Below, piece by piece: positions 44,401-53,700 of a stretch of DNA of 64,000 nucleotides (positions within the stretch are counted from its first letter, which is position 1; each line of letters starts with the position of its first letter). Both the position numbers and the translations under genes were made by a program. Source of the DNA: Symsagittifera roscoffensis (Eukaryota; Xenacoelomorpha; Acoela; Convolutidae); assembly GCF_963678635.1 (NCBI RefSeq), contig NC_087065.1, positions 11,677,579 to 11,741,578 of the forward strand, written 5' to 3'. Under the pieces are notes generated by a model. It had not been told where the DNA came from. It did not search any database and saw only the letters and a program-made list of their open reading frames with translations.

Positions 44401-47293
44401 CCGCGTACACGAATTGTAGGGCAGGTGGCATATTCGCGTATCCAGGGGATGTGGTGAACACCACCTTCGTCTTGGATCCAAATCTCGAGACCACATTCTC
44501 CTGCACTTCATTCATCGCTGCAAACAACGCCTGAATGGCTTCCCATATCTTCCTCGAGGTCGGAATTTCATTGCCCTTTAGCTGCTCAAGAAGTCCCATC
44601 GCGTGCAGGTGATCATTCATTCCTGCAAACAATAGCAACTCAGGCTCACAGGGCATCTCCGACTTTATTGCCACCACCAGAGTTAACATCTGGTATAATT
44701 CAGCTCCTGGCAAAGAGTATATCAGAGTCTCCGGCGAGAACAACTTGGGAGACGTTCCTTCGAAGTCCGATCCCGCCACAATGACTACTCTCGCAGCAGC
44801 TGGATCTGCTCTATCATAAACTGCCAGGGTTTTGGCCAGCTGGGTGCTGCCACAGGGCTTCCCGTACCTGGGATCTTCCGCCAACTTCGAGCCTTCGTAA
44901 GCGGCATCTGGCAATTCCATTCCCCCCGGATTGAGTAGCTTGTCCACCACTTTCAACTGTGCCGGGGTCGCCAACCTGATCCTGGCGATGCTTGTTCGGT
45001 GTTTGGGGGGTTCCACTATGAGTCCAGGACACCCCAACAGCTTGAGAGGTCTGTAGTTAATGGGTCCCATGATCGCTTTTGTGGGAATTCCGGTCAGATC
45101 TGCGGTCTCCATCAATTTCGTTCTCGAGAAGTGTGCCTCATGAGCTTTCAACCAGTCCACGCAATGATGTCTGTTTAAATCCTCGTGCGACACTGGTTCA
45201 ATCCCCAGGGTCTCCGCCAATTCTCGCCTGCATTCCAAACCCTCTAGGTCCAGTTCTTTCACCTTCTCAGGATATCTCAAGCGAGCGGTCTCCATAGATC
45301 TCTTTTCCCGCTTCTTCTCTGCCACTACCACAGAGGATATCGCCGAGCCTGGAGGTGTTGATGACGTCACCTCCTCAGACTCCATTGGTGTGACACTCTG
45401 CAATCTGGTCTGGTTGCTCCTCGAACTATCTCTAGTGTCAACTCTCGTTCCCAAGCGAGCAGACAAGGCCCTTGAGGCAAGGAATGGTGGGTTCGGGGGT
45501 GGTCCTAACGTGAATTGGGCTGTCTCTAGCAGATCCGCCTCTAGCGTGTTTATGTGTTCTTGGAAGACGTCGTTCAGCCACTCCGCTCCCCTTGGCCTAT
45601 CGAAGTGGATTCCATCATTGGAGGTGTCTTCAGGGAATCCCTTTTTCTCCATGCGCTCCGCCACATCCAACAGTCTGACAGGGAGCACACTTTTCCGGTG
45701 GATATCTCGGATCACCTTGTTTAGGTTCTGCACCTTCTCGTTCATCTCCAAGGCGTGCTGGTCAAACATCATGTTGTAGGGGATGGTACATACCGTCAAC
45801 AGGATGGGGTCCATCTGGATCCTCAGCTCCTCAAGAAGGCAACTCATCTTGTCGTGCAGCCTCGTTATTTTCCTTGCTTCTCCCCTTGATACATCGTTAG
45901 TTCCCATCATCAAGGTCACCGTGTACACTTTAGTCATCCCTAGCATCTCAAGCGTCGCCAACATCTGTGGCGTGGCCGCTCCAGCGAAACTCAAGATTCC
46001 TGTCCGCCAGTGCGACCGGATCCGGGTCAACACCCGCACCAGGCTGTCCCCTATGATCAGGTGGACCGCACCTTCTGGCACGCGGGGTGGCGCAAGATAC
46101 TCCACCCAGGCTGCATCATGAAAGCAGTCCCTCCTGGCTTTCTGTTCCGCATTCCAATCCAGCCGATTGTGCCTGTGGTACCTCCCCTCTGTATTTTTCT
46201 TATAACTCGAGATCACGACGCTCCTGACCGGCTGTTCCCTCCAAGTCGGGGGAAGCTCCGGTCTTGCCGAACTTTCACGACTTTTCTGCCGTAATTTCTC
46301 GCCCAGCTCTTTCAGACGCGATGAGGCGCCGCTCACCTGACTGTCACTCGAGGTCGAGGTTGGGGTATATCCCGGCAGCACCACATCCATCAGCGGGCGT
46401 ACGGGTTGCGTCTCTAGGCTACGCAAGGAAGACGTTGCGTCATTCGGTATCCAGACTTCCAACCCTTCACTCATGTGTTCCCGGGCCTCGCGGTCAAGGT
46501 TGAACCGTGCTCTTGCTCTGGGGACTTCATCCACCTCCATGCGTGACTCTGGTCTCGAGCTGGTAACCACTCGCTCTTTCGGCCTGGCTCCCTTTTGTGC
46601 GTCAAGTTCGCGTTGTCGTTGTTCTATTCTCTCCAACTCCGACTTCAGTTGTTCACAATTCGCGGCATTCTCCCGCACCCTTAGCTCCTGCTGATGTTCA
46701 GCCTTTAGCATCTCAAGCAACCTCAGAGTCTGATCTCGCTCGTTGACCGCCTGGTCCCTTTCCAGCTGAACCTTCTCTCGATCCAGCTTTGCCTGATCCC
46801 GATCGAGGTTCGCCTTATTCCTTTCCTTCTGCGTCTTTTCGAGCTCTTTCTTTAGAACACCAAGATCCGGGAATGCCTCGGTCGTCTGTTGTGCTCGCGT
46901 CATCGATAGCACCTTACTCGAGCTTTGGCCTGTAGATCTTGCTGTTGGCCTAGTTGGTAGTGGGAATTCCCCTGCGCCATATTCGATATTGTTACTCAGG
47001 CCAGGATTCCTTGCCAAGTCAAAGCCCCTTACTCCTCCATCCACATTCCAAGACAACCATCTGGTCTGTTCTTGGTTTGATATACCCTCGGTGGTGTAGC
47101 CGACCATCAAGACAGCCTCCGTCGCAGATTCCCTGCATTCACCCTGGTCTTCCAACTGGAGGATGGCATTCAGCATTACCGCCATTCTCTCGTCTATCTG
47201 GGTATAGTCCAGGTCCCTCAGGCGTCTGTACAGCTCATCAAGAGTAGGCTTCTTCAGGGCCGCGGGCATGGACTTCCAGAATCTGTCTGCCAT
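38424..47293 (-). CDS. Giant ORF2 of copy 3: coiled coil, SGNH hydrolase and long novel region, one frameshift
   Basis: The ATG at 47293 opens 2,733 codons to 39092. A 16-bp deletion near 39240 shifts the frame, and the true C-terminus continues in 39194-38424. The ancestral length is about 2,960 residues. Residues 145-235 form a charged coiled coil. Residues 410-590 are an SGNH/GDSL hydrolase with all signature residues: Ser417 in GDS, Gly438, Asn466 in GTND, and Asp560/His563 in DGIH. A second SGNH-like unit (about 835-1050) has GSD in place of GDS and GMND. Further features are a hydrophobic stretch at 1202-1230, a basic KTRKRKRE patch, and a Cys cluster near 2430. It sits where env would be, but no signal peptide is seen. 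Such esterases act on ester bonds, often lipids or acetyl groups; the substrate here is unknown. Confidence 0.88.
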
Positions 47294-47799
47294 TCTTTGT
47301 GACTTCGGGATGTATACAGGTATGCGTTAACCAGCTCAAGAATTACCTTACCGACTGAAATATTACCCAACTCAAGAATTCTCTAGAAATGTTCCCTTGC
47401 AAACACTTGCTGTAGGTGTCGATTATCGCGAGTTCAATCAAGATTTCTCTTTCTGTCTCTCGCTTGAGTGTAGTTGGATTTTCAACTTTGTTTTTCAAAC
47501 TTGATCTGAAAACAGAAACCACATTAAGACCTAACATGTCATGCTCCTAACCTAGAAACCCCCCCTCTTTTTTACCAGTATGGTTAAAATCTTATCATTT
47601 TCATTCTATTTAAAACGATTCAATTGGAATTTCCTTAAAAGCATGCAGATTCATCCTATGTTTTAGCACCGTTAATTCTTTTTTTAAAATTTAATTGTCA
47701 TGCCAATCACGTCTTAAGATCCCTTTACCTGTGCCGCACCCCAGTACCTAACTCAAGACTCCTCCCTCACACCCAACTCGAGACCCCCGTGTCCCCAAC
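47294..47799 (-). other. Spacer between gag-pol and ORF2, copy 3
   Basis: 506 bp without coding capacity, conserved with copy 1. On the element strand TAATATTTCAG near 47355, about 60 bp before the ORF2 ATG, resembles a 3' splice site. Splicing from the leader is one way a downstream ORF could be expressed. This is inference only. Confidence 0.6.
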
Positions 47800-50700
47800 T
47801 CAGGCGATGCTCAAGTAGTATTTTTTGTGCAGATACACCATTATCTCAGTTTCTGCAAAGACTACATGTAGGATAGCGTACAATTCCCTCGAGCTCAGTT
47901 TGCCCCTGTTTGGGTCATACACCGGCATTGAGACCTCCGTTATTCCTCTTTCAGTCATGAAGTCTCGTAGTCTTGTTAGTGCCAACATCACGTGTTCGGG
48001 ATCAATTGTGTTCCTGTCATTGACCCTCGTCACTAGGAAGCACAGATATTTGCCAGGGACTTGTGCTACTGATGGTGGAAGCGCTGCCATCCCTCCTAGT
48101 CCTGGTCTCTGTCTGAACAGAAACTCCACGTTCTGGTACTCTCTTCTGAAGTCAGCTTCCAATCTTGATTTGAAACTCATGTCCGCCGTGATGCAGATCG
48201 CGCTAGTCCTGTTTGACAGGATGAAGTCACTATCCGTTATCATGATGTTCTCCGAGTACTCATTGGGTATTTCAAATTTCGTTTTGAAATTCCGACCTAT
48301 GGTAGGCTCCGGCTCTTCTTCTTCCAGTTCCAATTCGCTTGTTTCTCTCACTTCCTTGAGCTTCTTTATCATCAAATTTTCGGTGTGGGTAAGTCCTACC
48401 CCCACTCCCCGGACAAAAATATTTATCGACGTCCCCGTCGATGTTGTCGGGTCTGAATTGTCCTGAGGAATGTCCAGTGGCCTGTCTGTTGCCGTCCATC
48501 CGAAAAGAGGGTCCTCTGTCTTCATGTAATTTGCCGCTGATACATCGACTTGTTGAATGCTTTGTCCTTCGTGGCTCTCGTCTTTGACATCGCGCATCCA
48601 CTCTAGTATCCTCAAGTTCGTGTTCTCCCTCCTCTCTATCTCACTCTGCTCGAGATCCGTCTCTAATTCCGGCGTCGAGTGGTCTTCCTGCGGATAGTGT
48701 CCACCATCGTCAATGACCTGCCATTCCTCTCCGGCTTCCAGTTCGCCTGCGCTCAGTAGTTCCTCGCCCAATTTGTCTGGCTGTATCTTATCGATCAAGA
48801 AGTCATCCCCGTACCTGTTGTACCTCATGCCGGTGCGTTTACGATTGCCAGTCCTGGTTTCGGGTGGTGTCGGTCGATCCGGCTCCATCCACTTCGGCAC
48901 CTCATCTTGCTCCGGGTCGTTCCAGTCTTCTTCTACAAATGATCCTGCATCAGACTCCCCTCCTATCTTTTCGTTGTCGTCCAAACTCAAGTTCTCATTA
49001 TCATCATTTTTCTCTCTGGTGCCTTTTTCATTCACTTCACACGCTGGCTCTACCACCAGGTACTCAAGACCCTCCATGTCCTTCGGTATGCACCAATCTT
49101 CTGGGGACGGGACGTGAGGCTTCAGATTTTCATAATGTGCCGCTCGCCCAGTACTCAAGCGATAGAACCGTCCTTGTTGATGAATCTCCGTTATCATGAA
49201 TGGTCCCCTCCACTTCTTGAGTAGTTTCTTTGTTCCCTTGGGCGGTATGACATTTTGGAAGACCCACACGTATTGGCCCACTTCATATGGCTTTGCTCGT
49301 AATATTTTTTCGTCATATTTCCTGCGTTGCCTCATTTGCGCTTGCGCCGTGTTCCTCCTGCATAGCTCGTTCAACTCCTGTTGTCTTTTGATCGCTTCTT
49401 TCACGTATGCCTGAGGCGACGTCCTTTTCCCTTCGTATTCCGGGTAAAAGAATGTCAGAGGCATTGCTCTCTCCCTGCCCGTCAACATCATGAAAGGACT
49501 GATGCCCGTCGTTGAGTGCTGTGTACTGTTGTAGGCTCCTACTACCTGTGGCAGATATTTGTCCCAGTCCGTCATGTATCTTGAGCAGTACACCCTTAAC
49601 ATGTTGACCAATGTCCTGTTCTGTCTCTCTACCAACCCATTGGTCTGTGGATGATAGGTCGTCGAGTGTGCTTGAGCAATGTGCGATCTCTTCATCAATT
49701 CTTTTGTCAAGTCCCCCACGAAAGCTTTGCCGTTGTCCGACTGGAAAGTCATTGGACAACCATACCGCGATATCCAATGCGTTATCAGATGATCACATGT
49801 CTCTTCGGCCGAGGCTGTCTGGCACGGAACCGCTTCCGCCAACTTTGTGAAGTGATCTATTATAACCAGTAACTGGTTATATCCCGACTCTGTCATGCAG
49901 ATTTTTTGATGGTCTATCTGCACCACTTCATTGAACTCCGAGCTCTCAACGGACTTGAGGGGAAACTTCATCTTCCAAGGGTCTTTTACCTGGAGACATG
50001 CCAGGCAGACATTCACCCATCTCTCGCAAGCTTTTCTCATTCCTGGCCAATCAAATCTGTGAAGTATCCTTTGTTGTACTTTGTCTATCCCCTGGTGGCC
50101 CATCTGGTCGTGTGATCTGAAAAGCACCTCTGTCTGGTACAATTGTGGTAGTATGATGAGGTTGTGTTTGTGTAATATCTTTTCCTCATCTCTCCTCTTG
50201 CACGCTACCACTCCATCAGCTGTGTGATAAAGTAAGTCTTTCTTTTCTTTGTAGAACTGGCTCAAGATCTTGTAGCTGTCTTCCTCAAGTTCCCCCTTCT
50301 CCTTGACCCCCGACTGGATCCATTTGGAGAGGTTACTTGTCATTTTGTCATTCTTCTGGGCTCTTATTAGGTCTGACAGCCTATATCTCGCCTTGACATG
50401 CTCCTTTAGCGCCATGATCTGTCCATTCATCTCACCAGGGTTGTGGATGTCATCACTCAGTTTCACGCATATCATCCTTTTCACGATTTTCATATCATCT
50501 TCTGGCACCAGATTCGTTCTGATGTTTGAGTTGCATGATAGTTCCCTGAATGGTTTCCTTGCGACCGCAATTTTCTCAAGTTCCTCACCACCTCGCATCT
50601 CCTGTATGTCCATGTTGTATGTTCCCGAAGATGGATCCGTATGTAACTCCCTGTCGTGGTGCCTTGTCTTCTCTTCCGCCAATATCATGCACAGACTGTC

Positions 50701-53700
50701 TTGGTTTTCGCTGCTCTCATCCGAGTCTTCATCCCATCCTTCACGCTCCCCGGACAATTTTCCTTCTCCGGTTCCTTCTTCCGTGAACCTGGAACACTCC
50801 CCGGACTCTTGACCTAGTCCCAGGTGTTCAGTATCTTCCTTGAACGTCACTTTCTTTTTCCTAACCTTGGTCTGCTCCAGAATGTCTTCGGGGATTTTGT
50901 CAACTAGTGACCGCACGACATCTTTGCTGTCAGTGACGCTTCCTCTTGATGAGTCAGTATCGTTCACTGTCTCTTTTCTCCGAAGTATAGTGAATTCCGG
51001 TTTCTCTTGACCCTTCTCCTGGATCACGGGCTTATCATCTGATAGTTTCTCGAGCAACCTCATTAAGTCATCATCTATCTGTGCAGTTCCTGCTTCCACC
51101 TGGTTAAGATCATAGCCTTTTGCCTTGAGCGTCTCCTTCACGATCTTCGACTTGAGTATAATCTCAATCGGAATCCTCTTGCTCTTCTTCAAGATGGTCT
51201 TCTCTGGAGGCTCTTTAGGCAATTCAGGATGATCTTCCATCGGTTTGCCTGACTTGTCCAGCCATCTCGTGAGTGGAAGACTGTCGTACGTTTCCTTGTC
51301 CATGAATGAGAAGCCATCTTTGATTTCAGGTCTGTCTGCCTCTCTTTGCTCTTGTCTCTCATAGAACTCCGTCTTCTTACTCAAGCTGTCGGCATTCTGA
51401 TGTTTATCTCGTGTTCTATGCTCAATTATCATGTTGTATCCATCCAGGCGAACTATCCACCTTCCAATGTAACTTTGGTCCATTGAGTACGTTTTCAGCC
51501 AACTCAGTGCTCGATTGTCGACTCGCAACTTGAATGGCTCACTGCCCAGGTATGCCCTGTATTTCTCGACAAAGGTAACCACCGCGAATATCTCTGCTTT
51601 CGGTGCTCCGTACTTCATTTCCGTGTCACTCAGGACTTTGCTCCCGTACGCTATTGGTCTCAAGACTGTCTTCCCATTCCATTCTTGTTCTTGGTGGAGA
51701 ATCCCAGAAATCGCGACTACCGACGCATCCGTGTCCAGCACGTACATCCCTTTCTCAGTCGGCATACCCAGTACTGGTGCCTCACATAGCTCTTTCTTTA
51801 TTCTCTGGAATGACTCTTCTGCCGCGTTATTCCACGTGAACTTCTTGCCCTTGTGTCTCATTAATTGTTGCATCGGGTATACTTTGTCTGCATAGCCTTT
51901 GATGAACTCTCTATAATAGTTAGCGAAACCCAGGAAGCTCATCAACTGGTGCTCTGTCTTCGGTGATTTCCAGGTCAGGACTGCTTCCACGGCGTCCGTA
52001 TCAGGTCTGATGCCGTGCTTGTCTACCATCCTGCCCAAGTATTTTATTGAGTCCTTTAGTATCTCGCACTTTGATGGTTTACACTTTAGCCCCGACCTCT
52101 TCATGCATGCAAACACTTCGTCAAGTCTCTCAATGTGGTCTTCCAGTGTTGGCGTCGCTATTACCACGTCATCCACGTAGCACATTACCAGGTTGCCATA
52201 CTTCTTCGTTACACCTATCAGCGCGTGTGCCATCAACCGCTGAAACGTGGCTGTGGCATTGCAAAGTCCAAACGGCATCCGTTTCCATTGAAACAGACCC
52301 AGCTCGCAGGCAAACCCTGTCTTGTCCCTGTCCTGCTTCCTTAGTGGTACTTGCCAAAAGGCCGAGCCTAAATCAAGAGTCGTAAAAAATTTTGCATCAC
52401 CTAACTTCGAGAGGCTCTCATCAATCCTAGGTATGGGATAGGCATCCTTCACCGTGACGGAGTTCAGGTATCGAAAGTCACAACAAAACCTCAACTGGTC
52501 GCCTTTCTTTTTGGCCATCACTACTCCACACGCCCACGGTGACTTGGATGGTTCTATCATGTCATACTCTAGTAACGTCTCTTTTCTACACGCGTCCGAT
52601 TTGTGTGGGGTCATGCGCCTCGCCCCCTCCCTGTGTGGTACCGCGTTTTCCTCAAGTTCTATTTCATGCTCAATGAAATTACAACACCCGATATCCGCCT
52701 TATGCCTCGAAAAAACTTCCTCGTTCCGCTCTAGTACGTCCTTGATGGCTTCGAGCTGTTCATCTTTCAGTTTGCCCCTCAAATGCTCAATCTCCGGCAG
52801 GACCGGTTTTTCACTTTGCATTTCATCTAGTGTGGGTAGCTCTGGAAAGTTCGAACAGCTCGACAGCCCATCATCCGTTTCTGACTTAAGTGATTTAATA
52901 AGACCTGAAGAATCTTTTATTTTCTGCAATCGTCTCAAGATACAAATTTTGTCCCTGTGATTGGGACAATTAACAACTTCATTTTGTTTTGAGTTCTCAG
53001 TCATTTCATATCGAGTTTTAACCGGTAAAGCATATCCCAGTTTCCTCCCTCTCTGTATCGTGATCGGTATATCAAGGGTATTCAACAAGACACTGACGCA
53101 GAGGCCGCTCTTCGTTATCGAAAATGATCTTCCTAAAACAGCAGCACTTTGACTATTAGGATTCGGAACTATACACACTTGCTTGTTGTCACTTAGTTCA
53201 TTGTAATTTATCATCCTCAAACTTACGATTGCCGCTTCATTAGCTTTTAGCCTCACCCTCCTACTCAAGAATACCGGTGCTTTGTTTTCATTTGCCATTA
53301 TTAAATTTACCGGTTTGATTGCGTACCTCCTATCCGGGTTCCGTATCCTGAACATTGCGTTATTTAGGTCAATCGTTACGTCGAAATTCCTGGTGAAGTC
53401 TCTGCCCAAAATGAATTGGTCAGATTCATCTAGGTTTTCTACCACGATAAAGCTTATCCATAGGTTACGTTCCCCCAAATTGAGGGCTATTATCGGCGTC
53501 CTGCCCAGCACCCGAAGGGCCCCTTTGTTTGCAGCAGACAGCCGTATTCTCGATTCCATCAAGTCACCTTTGTCAAAGCCCATCTTCTCCCAAGTTTCGA
53601 TTGGTATGACGCTCAAGACTGCTCCCGTATCCAGTAACCCACGCAATTGAGTCTTTTTGCCACTTATATCTAGCACGTGCCCTGTCACATCTGCCTCCGT

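Noticed and set aside
38424-47293. ORF2 as a conventional retroviral envelope
   Set aside because: It sits in the env position, but I see no signal peptide, furin-like site or fusion peptide followed by a C-terminal membrane anchor. The hydrophobic stretch at residues 1202-1230 lies mid-protein.
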